From: Planctomycetota bacterium | Lineage (GTDB): Bacteria; Planctomycetota; UBA1135; UBA2386 | Reading direction: 5' to 3' | NCBI GenBank assembly: GCA_020638655.1 | Contig: JACKIC010000006.1 | Coordinates: 296,001-360,000, forward strand | Length of the DNA: 64,000 bases | Shown here: piece after piece, positions 42,445 through 51,865 of the stretch | Layout of the letters: every line of letters begins with the position of its first letter | Position numbering within the stretch: position 1 is the first letter of the stretch | Notes under the pieces: generated by a model | What the model was told of the DNA's origin: nothing | Database searches by the model: none | What the model saw: only the letters and a program-made list of their open reading frames with translations | Program-made: the position numbers and the translations under genes

Positions 42445-43425
42445 GTGACCGCCAGACTCCCCGAGCTCCCGCCGATCGCCGCGTTCGCCTTCGAGGGCGG
42501 CCCTGCCCGCGAGCTCAGCTGGGACCAGATCGCGAGCTTCAAGGGATCCTCCGGGTTCCTCTGGGTGCACCTGCACCGCACCGAGTCCTCGCACGTCGAC
42601 TGGCTGCAGCAGCAGGCCGGGCTCGACGAGCTGTCCTGCGAGATCCTGCTCGAAGAGGAGACGCGGCCGCGCTTCGTCGTCGGCAGCGACCACGTGATCG
42701 TGATCATGCGCGGCGTCAACCTCGACCCCGAGGAGGACCCCGACGACATGGTCTCGCTGCGCCTGTGGATCGGCCGCGACCGCATCATCTCCCTGCGCAA
42801 GCGCCGGCTGATGGCGATCCAGGACGTGCGCAAGGTGCTGCATTCCGGCGCGGTGCTGCGTTCGCCGGTGGAGCTGTTCGTCAACATCACCGAGTGCCTG
42901 CTGGATCGGCAGATTCCCGTCGTCGACTCCCTCGAGGACATCATCGACACGATCGAGGAAGAACTGCTCGACGGCCTGAGCCTCGATCGCCGCCGGCACA
43001 TCGGGGCGTGTCGTCGGCAGGCGATCGGTCTGCGCCGGTACCTCGCGCCGCAGCGCGACGTGCTGGCCCGCCTCGCCAGCGATCGTGTGCCCTGGTTCGA
43101 CGACATCTGCCGGGCGCAGATGCGTGAGGTCGCCGAGCGTCAGGCGCGACTGGTCGAAGAACTCGACGCGGTCCGCGACCGCGCGGCGCTGGCCAGCGAA
43201 GAACTCGCCGGCCGCATGTCCGAGCGCCTGAACCGCAACATGTACGTGCTGTCGCTGGTCGCGGCGGTGTTCCTGCCGCTGAGCTTCGTCACCGGGTTGC
43301 TGGGCATCAACGTCGGCGGCATTCCGGGGGCGACCGAGCAGCAGGCGTTCTGGATCGTCTGCGGCGGGTTGACGGTGATCGCCGCGGTGGTGCTGTGGCT
43401 GTTCCGGCGCCTGCGCATGATGTGA
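42445..43425 (+). CDS. zntB: CorA-family metal transporter, ZntB-like
   Basis: The 326-aa product starts at GTG 42445. A large cytoplasmic alpha/beta domain ends in a long helix. Two membrane helices near 270-290 and 300-320 flank the loop TGLLGINVGGIPGA, which contains the G-[MI]-N signature; the GIN variant with GGIPG is the ZntB form. ZntB moves Zn2+ across the inner membrane. Length is typical. It is a single gene divergent from the GGDEF gene. Confidence 0.88.
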   Translation: MTARLPELPPIAAFAFEGGPARELSWDQIASFKGSSGFLWVHLHRTESSHVDWLQQQAGLDELSCEILLEEETRPRFVVGSDHVIVIMRGVNLDPEEDPDDMVSLRLWIGRDRIISLRKRRLMAIQDVRKVLHSGAVLRSPVELFVNITECLLDRQIPVVDSLEDIIDTIEEELLDGLSLDRRRHIGACRRQAIGLRRYLAPQRDVLARLASDRVPWFDDICRAQMREVAERQARLVEELDAVRDRAALASEELAGRMSERLNRNMYVLSLVAAVFLPLSFVTGLLGINVGGIPGATEQQAFWIVCGGLTVIAAVVLWLFRRLRMM

Positions 43426-43441
43426 CGAGGGGCCAGGTCGC

Positions 43442-44053
43442 TCACGAGCCGGCCGCACGCGCGTGCAGCTCCGCCTCGAGCGCCGCGATCCGATCGTGCA
43501 GCGGTCTGGTCGCGGCCTCGACCTCGGCTCGGCTCCAGCGCGGCGTGATGAACTTCGGGCAGTTCCAGTCGAAGCCTCGCACGGTGATCCTCACGATGCG
43601 TTCGACCGCGGCGGCGTGGCCGCCCGGCGGAGCCGCCGCCGCGGCGAGTTCCGGATGGGCTTGCGCGTCGAGCACCTGGGCCTCGCCGATGATCTTGAGT
43701 CGGGTGCGGCCCGGGTAGTCGATCACGAACAGGCAGACTCGCGCCCGGTGTTGTAGATTGCCGACGCTGATCAGCTGGCGATTGCCGCCGTAGTCCGCGA
43801 ACAGCAGTTCGCGCGCTGAGATCGCAACGAGGAAGCCGGTGCTGCCGCCCCGGTGCTGCACATAGGGCCAGCCGTTCTCGGTGACCGTCGCCATGTAGAA
43901 CGAGTCACGTTCCCGCAAGAAGGCGATCTCCTCGGGGCCGAGCGCGTCCGGGTCGCTCTCGGCGCCGAGGTTCGGGTATTGCTTGTCGTAGTAGCGCGCC
44001 TGGGCGGCTCGCACCGACGGGGTCAGCATCGTCCGCAGGAACTCTCGGGCCAT
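43442..44053 (-). CDS. Pyridoxamine 5'-phosphate oxidase-family flavoprotein
   Basis: The 203-aa product has the split-barrel flavin fold of the PNPOx family (FYMATVTENGWPYVQHRGG, FLVAISARELLFADYGGNRQLISVGNL, RVCLFVIDYPGRTRLKIIGEAQVL). It lacks features needed for pyridoxine oxidation in particular, so it is probably a general flavin-binding redox enzyme. It is 21 bp downstream of the AhpD-like gene, and both are likely controlled by the adjacent sigma-54 activator. Confidence 0.88.
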   Translation of the reverse strand: MAREFLRTMLTPSVRAAQARYYDKQYPNLGAESDPDALGPEEIAFLRERDSFYMATVTENGWPYVQHRGGSTGFLVAISARELLFADYGGNRQLISVGNLQHRARVCLFVIDYPGRTRLKIIGEAQVLDAQAHPELAAAAAPPGGHAAAVERIVRITVRGFDWNCPKFITPRWSRAEVEAATRPLHDRIAALEAELHARAAGS

Positions 44054-44074
44054 GGCGATGGTCCTCCGGATGGC

Positions 44075-44653
44075 TCAGCGGTGGGTGGAGCAGGCGTCGG
44101 TTCCGCAGGCTTGGGCTGCGGAGGCCTCGACCTTCGGGAAGTCGACGACCGTGTCGGCGACGTGGTTGACGTAGTTGGTCAGCAGGTTGAGCGCCACGTG
44201 CGCGGTGGTCTCGATGATCTCGCCGTCGCCGACACCGGCGGCGCGTGCCTTGCTCAGGTCCTGGTCCGTGACCTTGCCGCGGTTCACCACGACGCTGCGC
44301 GCGAACTTGAGGATCGCGTCGACCTTGGGGTCGCTGGCACTCGCCGAGCGCGCGGCTTGCGTCGCCGCGGTGTCGAGGCCGACCATGCCGCCGATCGCGG
44401 TGTGCGCGGCCAGGCAGTATTCGCAGAGGTTCGCCTCGGCCACGGTCAGCGCGATCTGCTCACGGACCGCGGCGGGCAACGAGCCGGTGGCCAGGGCGCC
44501 GCTGAACTGCAGGTAGCCTTCGAGCGCCGACGGGGCGTTGGCGAGAACTCGGGTCAGGTTGGGCGTTCGGCCGAGCTTCTTCTGCACGGCTTCGAGCAGG
44601 GTCTTCTGCTTGCCGGTTGCCTGGGCGGGATCGATGGTCGGGATGCGGGACAT
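44075..44653 (-). CDS. AhpD-like carboxymuconolactone decarboxylase-family peroxidase
   Basis: The 192-aa product, from ATG 44653, carries the AhpD-type active site LCEYCLAAHTAIGG (CxxC followed by His) and a helical CMD fold. Proteins of this type reduce peroxides. The C-terminal CGTDACSTHR adds two more cysteines. It is the first gene of the two-gene unit with the PNPOx-like gene and is divergent from the sigma-54 activator. Confidence 0.9.
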   Translation of the reverse strand: MSRIPTIDPAQATGKQKTLLEAVQKKLGRTPNLTRVLANAPSALEGYLQFSGALATGSLPAAVREQIALTVAEANLCEYCLAAHTAIGGMVGLDTAATQAARSASASDPKVDAILKFARSVVVNRGKVTDQDLSKARAAGVGDGEIIETTAHVALNLLTNYVNHVADTVVDFPKVEASAAQACGTDACSTHR

Positions 44654-44709
44654 CTTGTTCTCTCGGTTCGTTTGGGTTGACTGTCGCGGTATTGCGACGC
44701 GGCTCCTTG

Positions 44710-44725
44710 TCCAAGACCCGTGCCG
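44710..44725 (-). promoter_or_regulatory. Candidate sigma-54 (-24/-12) promoter of the AhpD-like operon
   Basis: On the minus strand the sequence reads CGGCACGGGTCTTGGA. The -24 GGCACG and the TT of the -12 element match TGGCACG-N4-TTGC; the final GC is GG, so the match is imperfect. It lies about 57 nt upstream of the AhpD-like start, and the operators lie 80-130 bp further upstream, the usual geometry for sigma-54 activators. Confidence 0.5.
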
Positions 44726-44803
44726 ACCACGGATCACGCTGGCGAGATCACCCAAACCGTGAATAGACAGAGGCTTGGAGAATCCGCGGCCATTCGGGCG
44801 TGC

Positions 44804-44857
44804 TACGAGATGTCGTAAAGCACGATTGATCGTAGTCCGAGCTACGAAGCATCGTAG
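44804..44857. promoter_or_regulatory. Array of TACGA/TCGTA palindromes, likely activator-binding sites
   Basis: Three inverted repeats are present: TACGA-N4-TCGTA (44804-44817), CGTAG-N6-CTACG (44831-44846) and CTACGA-N4-TCGTAG (44842-44857). All share the half-site TACGA or its complement. The last site ends 10 bp before the activator start, so the protein may also repress its own gene. The likely binder is the Fis-type helix-turn-helix of the divergent sigma-54 activator. Confidence 0.7.
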
Positions 44858-44867
44858 AAAACGGGGC

Positions 44868-46454
44868 ATGAACGTCGACAGCCTGCCCCAGGTGATGGTT
44901 GCGGTGGCCCAGAGCCTCGCCCTGCCCGAGGTGCTGCGGGCGATCGTCGGCGGCATCGCCGACTGCAGGCACGTGGCGCTGACGCGCATCTGGTTGTTCG
45001 GTCCCGGTGACCTGTGTGCCAGCTGTCGCTTCGCCGAGGAATGCGTCGACCGTTCGCGCTGCCTGCACCTGGTCGCCAGCGCCGGCAATGTCGATGGCGC
45101 GACCTTCGACGCCGGCAACCTGCACGGCGCCTTCCGCCGCTTCCCGATCGGCGTGCGCAAGATCGGCAAGGTGGCAGCCTCGGGCGAGCCGATGCTGCTT
45201 GCCGACGTGCGAGGCGACGAGGACTGGATCGCGGACAAGCCGTGGTTCGCGGCGCAGGGGGTGCGCGCCTTCGCGGCACAGCCGCTGATCTTCCGCGGTG
45301 AGGTCCTGGGTGTGCTCGCCCTGTTCGATCGCCGACCGCTCGACGACGTGCAGTTGCGCTGGCTGCGGGTGTTCGCCGACCACGCCGCCGTCGGCATCGC
45401 CAACGCGCGTGCCTTCGAGGAGATCGACCGGCTGCGGGCCCGTCTGCAGAGTGAGAACCAGTACTTGCACGAAGAGGTCGAACGGGCGCACGGCGCTGCA
45501 GACGTGGTCGCCGACAGCGATGCGATGCGGCGCGTGCTGCAGCAGGTCCGCATCGTGGCGCCGACGGACGCGACCGTGTTGGTGACCGGCGAGAGCGGCA
45601 CCGGCAAGGAGGTGGTGGCGCGTGCCATCCACGACAACAGCTCGCGCCGCGACCGGCCGTTGGTGCGTGTCAATTGTGGTGCGGTGCCCGAGAACCTGTT
45701 CGAGAGCGAGTTCTTCGGCCACGTGCGCGGCTCGTTCACGGGCGCGATCAAGGACCGCGTCGGTCGCTTCGAGCTGGCCGATGGTGGCACCTTGTTTCTC
45801 GACGAAGTCGGCGAGATTCCCTTGTCGATGCAGCCCAAGCTGCTGCGCATCCTGCAAGAACGCGAGTTCGAGCGCGTCGGCGACGGTCGCACGCGCAAGG
45901 TCGACGTGCGCATCGTCGCGGCCACCAATCGCGACCTGCGCGCCGAGGTCGACGCGGGCCGCTTCCGCCAGGACCTCTACTACCGGCTGAGCGTGTTCCC
46001 GGTCGAGCTGCCGCCGTTGCGCGAGCGCCGCGGCGACATCGCCGCGCTCGCCGAGCACTTCTTGCGGGCGGTCGCCGCGCAGCGAGGCGGCAAGGTGCCG
46101 CGCCTGAGCCAGGCGGTGCTGCAGCAGCTCGAGCGCCACGACTGGCCCGGCAACGTCCGCGAGCTGCAGAACGCCATCGAGCGCGCCCTCATCCTGGCTC
46201 CGCACGGGCCGTTGCGTTTCGACACTCTCGGCGGACAGGGGCGTCGCCCGGTCGCGCCGCCGTCGCCCCAGTCGATGCCCGTGCGCACCCGGGCGGACCT
46301 GCTGGTGGACGAGCGGCAGAATCTGACGGCGGCCCTGCGCGCGACGCGCGGCAAGGTGTTCGGGCCCGGTGGCGCCGCGGAGCTGCTCGGCATGAAGCCG
46401 ACGACCGTCGCGTCGCGCATCGCCAGGCTCGGCATCGATCGCAAGAATCCCTGA
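44868..46454 (+). CDS. NorR-like sigma-54-dependent transcriptional activator with GAF domain
   Basis: The 528-aa product has a GAF domain (about 10-180) that includes the Cys-rich C-x2-C-x5-C-x5-C segment (DLCASCRFAEECVDRSRC), a probable metal or redox site. The AAA+ domain (about 205-430) has GESGTGKE, the sigma-54 contact loop GSFTGA and DEVGEIP. A Fis-type helix-turn-helix ends the protein (AAELLGMKPTTVASRIARLGI). It should activate the divergent AhpD/PNPOx-like operon through sigma-54 in response to peroxide, NO or another redox signal, but the signal is not shown by sequence. Confidence 0.92.
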   Translation: MNVDSLPQVMVAVAQSLALPEVLRAIVGGIADCRHVALTRIWLFGPGDLCASCRFAEECVDRSRCLHLVASAGNVDGATFDAGNLHGAFRRFPIGVRKIGKVAASGEPMLLADVRGDEDWIADKPWFAAQGVRAFAAQPLIFRGEVLGVLALFDRRPLDDVQLRWLRVFADHAAVGIANARAFEEIDRLRARLQSENQYLHEEVERAHGAADVVADSDAMRRVLQQVRIVAPTDATVLVTGESGTGKEVVARAIHDNSSRRDRPLVRVNCGAVPENLFESEFFGHVRGSFTGAIKDRVGRFELADGGTLFLDEVGEIPLSMQPKLLRILQEREFERVGDGRTRKVDVRIVAATNRDLRAEVDAGRFRQDLYYRLSVFPVELPPLRERRGDIAALAEHFLRAVAAQRGGKVPRLSQAVLQQLERHDWPGNVRELQNAIERALILAPHGPLRFDTLGGQGRRPVAPPSPQSMPVRTRADLLVDERQNLTAALRATRGKVFGPGGAAELLGMKPTTVASRIARLGIDRKNP

Positions 46455-46482
46455 ACGCCTGGACCTCGATATCCTCCTGCTC

Positions 46483-46989
46483 ATGTCCCAGCCCCGCATG
46501 CGCCCCGAGTTCACCCGCCCCCTGCCGGGGCCGGCTGCGGACTTCCTCGCGGCGCTGGGGGCGGCGCTGCGGGAGCCCGCCGGTGCGGCGCGCGGACAGA
46601 CGTTCGCCGGCGGGGCGATCCTGCGCTTGCGCGACGGCCACGAGCGGCTGTGGAGTCCGGCGCTGCACCTGCACATCGAGGAAGAGGCGGGCGCCCCGCT
46701 GCTGCGCGGCCGGTTCTCGCCGAGTTCGCCGGTGTGGACGGCGTTCGTGGCGATCTACCTGGTGCTCGCCATCGCGGCGATCGGCGCCGGGTGCTACGGC
46801 GGCGCGCAGCTGATCCTCGGGGAGGCCCCCTGGGCGTTCTGGGGCGTTCCGGTCGCGGTCGTGCTGGCCGGCTTCGTCTACGGCGCGGCGTTCATCGGCC
46901 AGGGACTGGGGGCCGAGGACATGTACGAGTTGCGGTCCGTGGTGGACCGGATCGCCGACGGTTGCCCGGCCGCAACTTCTTTGCGGTAG
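46483..46989 (+). CDS. Hypothetical protein with two membrane helices
   Basis: The 168-aa product has an N-terminal soluble domain with FAGGAILRLRDGHERLWSPALHLHIEEEAG and two membrane helices (about 88-108 and 115-137). No family recognised. It is 28 bp after the activator gene on the same strand but has no obvious functional link. Confidence 0.6.
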   Translation: MSQPRMRPEFTRPLPGPAADFLAALGAALREPAGAARGQTFAGGAILRLRDGHERLWSPALHLHIEEEAGAPLLRGRFSPSSPVWTAFVAIYLVLAIAAIGAGCYGGAQLILGEAPWAFWGVPVAVVLAGFVYGAAFIGQGLGAEDMYELRSVVDRIADGCPAATSLR

Positions 46990-47090
46990 GTCAGCAGAAG
47001 TCCGGGGCGGTCCCTAGGATCTCGCCACGGCGCGGCCGGCAATCCTGCCCGGGCCGCGCTACTCGTTCGTCCCTCTCCCGCACACCAACC

Positions 47091-50000
47091 ATGCGCAATC
47101 CATGCAACCTCTCTCTCGTGGCTCTCGCCGTCACGAGCGCGCTCCTGCCCGCACAGAAGAACAGTGATCAAGGTCCGGCGAAGCTCGCAGCGCAGCGCGC
47201 CGCCGCCGCCCAGGCCGAGGCGGCCAGCACCGCCTGGAAGCAGTTCCAGCTCGCGCAGGGCGGCGAGTGGATGAGCATGTGGTGCGCCGCCACCGGCACG
47301 CCGCGCGCGATCTTCGGCCCGGGCCTGCCGATCGCCGATTGGCGCGAGAACACGCTCGAAGCGGCGCGCGTGCACGCCGGCGTCGTGCTGCAGCAGCAGC
47401 GCGAGGTGCTCGGCCTGGGCACGTCGGAGTTCCGCGAGGTGATCGGCGCCCGCGTCGGTCGGCAGTGGTCGTTCGTCTTCGACCAGTTCTTCAACGGCAT
47501 CGAGGTGATCGGCGGCCGCGCCGACGTGCGCGTCAGCATGGCCGGAAGGGTCGCCATGTTCGGGGCGACGGCGTGGCCGGTGCCCGCGACCTTCGACACC
47601 ACGCCCGCGATCGGCGCCGAGGTGGCGACGGCGGCGGCGTGGCACGAGCTGGGGCAGGTGCCGACCGGGGTCGCGCAGCCCGGCAAGGTCGCGGCGCCCC
47701 GGTTGGTGATCTGGGGTGACGTCGACGCCGAGCAGCAGGCGCCGTTCTTCCTGTGCTGGGAAGTCGCGATCAGCAATGTCGGCGCCGACGGTCAGGGCGT
47801 GATCGGCCGCTACTACATCGACGCGCGAACCGGCGCGGTGCGCCACTTCCAGAGCGACAAGCACGAGTGCGGCATCGCCGGCTGCACCCTGGGCGGCGCC
47901 GGCGGCAAGCACCCGACGGCCGCTTCCGCCGCGGCCGCGCCGGTCAACACCACCGTCACGGTGATGGGGTGGACGCGCGTCGGCATCGACGGCTACGCCG
48001 CGGCCACCAACGTGCCGCTGCCCGGTGTCGAGCTCAACGTGCCCGGCGTCGGCACCGTGACCACCGACCAGAACGGTCAGTTCACGATCGACATCGCCGC
48101 GCCGGTCTCGATCACGGTCGGCGCGCTCACCGGTCGGCACCACGCCACCATGCTCGGCGTCGACGCGCCGAGCGGCAGCTACTCGGTGACCCCCGGCGTG
48201 CCGGCGACGATCCAGATCTGGAGCGCGTCCTCGACGATCAACGAGGTCTCGCACACCACGGGCTCGTACTGGGTCGACGCGGTCAACGAGTACTCGCGCA
48301 GCATCCTCGGCAACTCGCCCGAGCTCGGCGTCGCCGACGCGGTGGTGCCGCGGGTGAACATGTCGAACACCTGCAACGCCTACTACACCAGCAACACGAT
48401 CAACTTCTACAATGCCGGCGGCGGCTGCTCGAATACGGCCAACGCCACGGTCGTCGCGCACGAGTGGGGCCACGGCCTCGACGACCGCTACGGCGGCATC
48501 TCCCAGACCAACGGCCTGAGCGAGGGATGGGGCGACATCATGGGCATGTATCTGGTCGACAGCCCCGACCTCGGGCTGGGCTTCCAGACGCCCGGCGTGC
48601 CGCTGCGCAGCGGCAACAACACGACCCAGTACCCGAACGGCAGCGGCGTGCACGCCCAGGGCCAGTCGTGGATGGGGTTCGCCTGGAACCTGCGTGACCG
48701 CCTGGCGGTGACCTTCGCCAATCGCCCGGCGGCGATCGCGGTCAGCAACGACATCGTCGTGTCGACGATCGCGGCCGACGCGACCGATCAGCAGTCGGCG
48801 GTGCTCGAGGTGTTCCTGGCCGACGACAACGACGGCATCCTCGGCAACGGCACGCCCAACTACAACGACATCGTCTGGGCCTGCAACCAGCACTCGCTGC
48901 CGTACCCGTCCCTGACGATCCCGACCAACGACGACTGCGGCGGCGCGTTCACCGTCAGCAACGGCGTCAGCGGCCCCTACACCTCGGTGCTGGCGACGAC
49001 CTCGTCGCCGTGGCCGTGCGCGAACATCGGCGCGGACGTGTGGTTCAAGTACTACGTCGGCGCCAACGGGTCGCTGACCGTCAGCACCTGCAACCAGACG
49101 TCGCTGGACACGGGCATCGAGATCTTCTCGGGCAGCTGCGGCTCGCTGACGAGCATCGCCTGCCTCGACGACTCGTGCGGCGTGCAGACGTCGCTGACCG
49201 TGCCGGTCACGCCCGGCATCGTCTACTTCCGCGTCGGCGGCTACCTCTCGGCGACCGGCACCTTCAACCTCGACATCAGCGGTCCGCAAGGCGCGCCGGC
49301 GTCGAGCGACGCCTATGGCGAGGGCTGCTACCGCGCGTCGACGGCCTTCTACGAAGAGTTCGGCAGCAGCGCGTTCGACCTCTCGGGGGCGGGCCTGCAG
49401 CTGATCGACACCGGCGGCCAGTACCTCGCCACGGGCGGCGGCGTCTACGTGCCGCCGAGCGCGAGCGCGACCCAGCTGACGCTGTCGGACGACTCGCAGA
49501 CCTCGGTCAACCTCACCGGAACGCTCAGCTACCCGGGCGGCTCGACGAGCTCGCTGATGGTCTGCTCCAACGGCTTCGTCTCGGTCGCGTCGGGCAACGG
49601 CACCGGTTTCACGCCGTCGGCTTCGGCCTGGCTCAACAGCACCGTGCACCGGTGGGGCACCTGGCACGACTTCAACCCCGCGGCCTCGGGCAGCGGTCGG
49701 GTCAAGTTCGAGCAGGTCGGCAGCATCGCCTACGTCACCTGGGACGGCGTCTACAGCTACGGCACGACCGCCGCGAACACGTTCCAGCTGCAGTTCGACC
49801 TCGGCACCGGCAACGTCACCTATGTGTGGCCGACCATGGTCGCGAGCGGCAACGGCTGGGTCGTCGGCATGGCCGGCGCGGCGCCGAACAACGACCTCGG
49901 CAGCATGGACCTGTCGGCGGCGTTGACGGGCTCGTTCCGCACCGGCGTCAACAGCGACCCGCTGACCCTCAGCGCGACGCTGCCGCAGCTCGGCGCCAAC

Positions 50001-50309
50001 GTGACGATGACGACGACCGACTTCCCGCCCGGCTCGTTCCTCGGCGCGCAGATCCTGAGCCTGGTGCTGCACTCCCCGGGCATCGACCTGACGTCGATCG
50101 GCATGCCGGGCTGCTACCGCTTCATCGAGCTCGACGCGGTCAACATCGTCCTGCCGACGGGTGGTCAGTCGACCTACGTGATGTCGATTCCCAACAACAA
50201 CGCCTTCCAGGGCCTGCCGATCGGCACGCAGACCTGGGCGTTCGCCGCGGGTGCCAACCCGCTGGGCGTGGTCGCCTCCAACGGCGTGCGCCTGATCGTC
50301 GGTCAGTGA
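47091..50309 (+). CDS. Secreted M36/fungalysin-like zinc metalloprotease with C-terminal repeat domains
   Basis: The 1072-aa product has a signal peptide ending LLPAQ|KNSD. Residues 55-165 resemble an FTP/PepSY-type propeptide. A carboxypeptidase-regulatory-like domain lies at about 290-380 (VPLPGVELNVPGVGTVTTDQNGQFTID). The catalytic domain has HEWGHGLDD (H457-E-x-x-H461) and the downstream E478 in LSEGWGD, completing the zinc site. After about 600, a pre-peptidase-like domain, a beta-sandwich module and a conserved C-terminal domain (LTSIGMPGCYRF to the end) follow. It presumably degrades extracellular protein. Single gene. Confidence 0.88.
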   Translation: MRNPCNLSLVALAVTSALLPAQKNSDQGPAKLAAQRAAAAQAEAASTAWKQFQLAQGGEWMSMWCAATGTPRAIFGPGLPIADWRENTLEAARVHAGVVLQQQREVLGLGTSEFREVIGARVGRQWSFVFDQFFNGIEVIGGRADVRVSMAGRVAMFGATAWPVPATFDTTPAIGAEVATAAAWHELGQVPTGVAQPGKVAAPRLVIWGDVDAEQQAPFFLCWEVAISNVGADGQGVIGRYYIDARTGAVRHFQSDKHECGIAGCTLGGAGGKHPTAASAAAAPVNTTVTVMGWTRVGIDGYAAATNVPLPGVELNVPGVGTVTTDQNGQFTIDIAAPVSITVGALTGRHHATMLGVDAPSGSYSVTPGVPATIQIWSASSTINEVSHTTGSYWVDAVNEYSRSILGNSPELGVADAVVPRVNMSNTCNAYYTSNTINFYNAGGGCSNTANATVVAHEWGHGLDDRYGGISQTNGLSEGWGDIMGMYLVDSPDLGLGFQTPGVPLRSGNNTTQYPNGSGVHAQGQSWMGFAWNLRDRLAVTFANRPAAIAVSNDIVVSTIAADATDQQSAVLEVFLADDNDGILGNGTPNYNDIVWACNQHSLPYPSLTIPTNDDCGGAFTVSNGVSGPYTSVLATTSSPWPCANIGADVWFKYYVGANGSLTVSTCNQTSLDTGIEIFSGSCGSLTSIACLDDSCGVQTSLTVPVTPGIVYFRVGGYLSATGTFNLDISGPQGAPASSDAYGEGCYRASTAFYEEFGSSAFDLSGAGLQLIDTGGQYLATGGGVYVPPSASATQLTLSDDSQTSVNLTGTLSYPGGSTSSLMVCSNGFVSVASGNGTGFTPSASAWLNSTVHRWGTWHDFNPAASGSGRVKFEQVGSIAYVTWDGVYSYGTTAANTFQLQFDLGTGNVTYVWPTMVASGNGWVVGMAGAAPNNDLGSMDLSAALTGSFRTGVNSDPLTLSATLPQLGANVTMTTTDFPPGSFLGAQILSLVLHSPGIDLTSIGMPGCYRFIELDAVNIVLPTGGQSTYVMSIPNNNAFQGLPIGTQTWAFAAGANPLGVVASNGVRLIVGQ

Positions 50310-50376
50310 TGCCGCCGTCGGTCCCGGATCGCCGTCGCTGGTGATCCGGGACCCGCATCGACTAGCCTGCGCCGCC

Positions 50377-51840
50377 ATGGGGTTCCTCTGGCACCCGACC
50401 ACCCTGCTGGTCGAAGCGCACGCGGTGATCATCGCCGCCGTCGGCCTGCGCGTCGTGATGGTGCGGCCGGTGCCGAGCGTCGCGCTGGCGTGGCTGTTCC
50501 TCGTGGCGCTGTTGCCCGGTCTCGGCCTGATCGGCTACCTGAGCTTCGGCGAACGGCGCATCGGCGCCCGCCGCGCCCGGCGCTTCGCGCAGATGCGGCG
50601 CCCGTACGAGCAGCGCCAACGCGAACTGCTGCAGCGGCCGTCGGCGACCCCCGACTGGTCGCGCCTGCCGGGCACGTGTCAGGCGCTCGATCGGCTGGGC
50701 GTGACGATGACCGGCATCCCGACCCTGGGCGGCAACGAGCTGCAGCTGCTCACCGGCGCCGAGGCGGTGCTGCGCGCGATCCTGGCCGACATCGACGGGG
50801 CGCGGCGCTCCCTGCACCTGCAGTTCTACATCTGGCACCCGGGCGGTCTCGCCGACGAGGTGGTCGACGCGGTCGTTCGCGCGGCCGGGCGCGGGGTCGA
50901 GTGCGCGGTGCTCGTCGACGCGTTGGGCAGCGGCCGTTGGCTGAAGAGCGAGCACCCGCGCCGCCTGCGCGCTGCCGGCGTCTCGGTGATGGCGGCGATG
51001 CCGACCGGTCCGGTACGCGCGCTGTTCCGCCGCAACGACCTGCGCAACCATCGCAAGATCGTCGTCGTCGACGGCGAGGTCGCCTACACGGGCAGCATGA
51101 ACATGGTCGACCCGCGCTTCTTCCATCGCGAGAAGAACGTCGGCCTGTGGGTCGACGCGATGGTGCGAATGCGCGGCGCGGCGGTCGAGGCGCTGCATTC
51201 GGTGCTGCTCTCGGACTGGTTCCTCGAGGCCCAGCAGGAGATCGACGAGCTGCCGGGCATCGCCGACCTGCGCGCGCAGGCGCCGGCCGGCGGCGCCGAC
51301 GTGCAGGTGCTGGCGTCGGGCCCGATCGCCAGCGGCGACGCGATCCTGCAGATGCTGCTGCTGATGCTCTACGGGGCGCGGCACAGCATCGTGATCACGA
51401 CGCCGTATTTCGTTCCCGACGAGGCGATGCTGCGCGCGCTGCGGTCGGCGGCGGCGCGCGGCGTCGCGGTGACGCTGATCGTGCCCGAGAAGGTCGACTC
51501 GGTGCTGGTGCGCTTCGCGAGCCGTTCCTACTACGACGACCTGATGGCGGTGGGGGTGCAGATCCGGGCCTATCGCGCCGGCCTCCTGCACACCAAGTCG
51601 ATCGTGGTCGACGAGAAGATCACCATGTTCGGCACCGTCAACCTCGACATGCGCAGCCTGTGGCTCAACTTCGAGGTGTCGTTGTTCGTCTACGACGCCG
51701 AGTTCGGCGCGCGCGTGCACCGGCTGCAGCAGGAGTATCTGGGCGACTGCGTGGCGATCGAGCCCGGGCAGTGGGCGCTGCGTCGGTGGCCGCTCCGGCT
51801 CGGCGAGAACCTCGCCCGCCTGTTCAGTCCGCTGCTGTGA
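50377..51840 (+). CDS. cls: Cardiolipin synthase (phospholipase D family)
   Basis: The 487-aa product is taken from ATG 50377; a GTG at 50341 would add 12 residues. Two N-terminal membrane helices (about 9-25 and 31-52) precede two PLD catalytic domains with intact HKD motifs: HRKIVVVDGEVAYTGS (H about 224) and HTKSIVVDEKITMFGTVN (H about 405). It condenses two phosphatidylglycerol molecules to cardiolipin. Length and topology are those of bacterial ClsA-type enzymes. Confidence 0.92.
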   Translation: MGFLWHPTTLLVEAHAVIIAAVGLRVVMVRPVPSVALAWLFLVALLPGLGLIGYLSFGERRIGARRARRFAQMRRPYEQRQRELLQRPSATPDWSRLPGTCQALDRLGVTMTGIPTLGGNELQLLTGAEAVLRAILADIDGARRSLHLQFYIWHPGGLADEVVDAVVRAAGRGVECAVLVDALGSGRWLKSEHPRRLRAAGVSVMAAMPTGPVRALFRRNDLRNHRKIVVVDGEVAYTGSMNMVDPRFFHREKNVGLWVDAMVRMRGAAVEALHSVLLSDWFLEAQQEIDELPGIADLRAQAPAGGADVQVLASGPIASGDAILQMLLLMLYGARHSIVITTPYFVPDEAMLRALRSAAARGVAVTLIVPEKVDSVLVRFASRSYYDDLMAVGVQIRAYRAGLLHTKSIVVDEKITMFGTVNLDMRSLWLNFEVSLFVYDAEFGARVHRLQQEYLGDCVAIEPGQWALRRWPLRLGENLARLFSPLL

Positions 51841-51865
51841 TCGGCCGCCGCTGTTGCCGGCGGCC

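Noticed and set aside
44075..44653. A second selenoprotein in the AhpD-like gene
   Set aside because: The active site is CEYC with ordinary TGC-type codons and no in-frame TGA.
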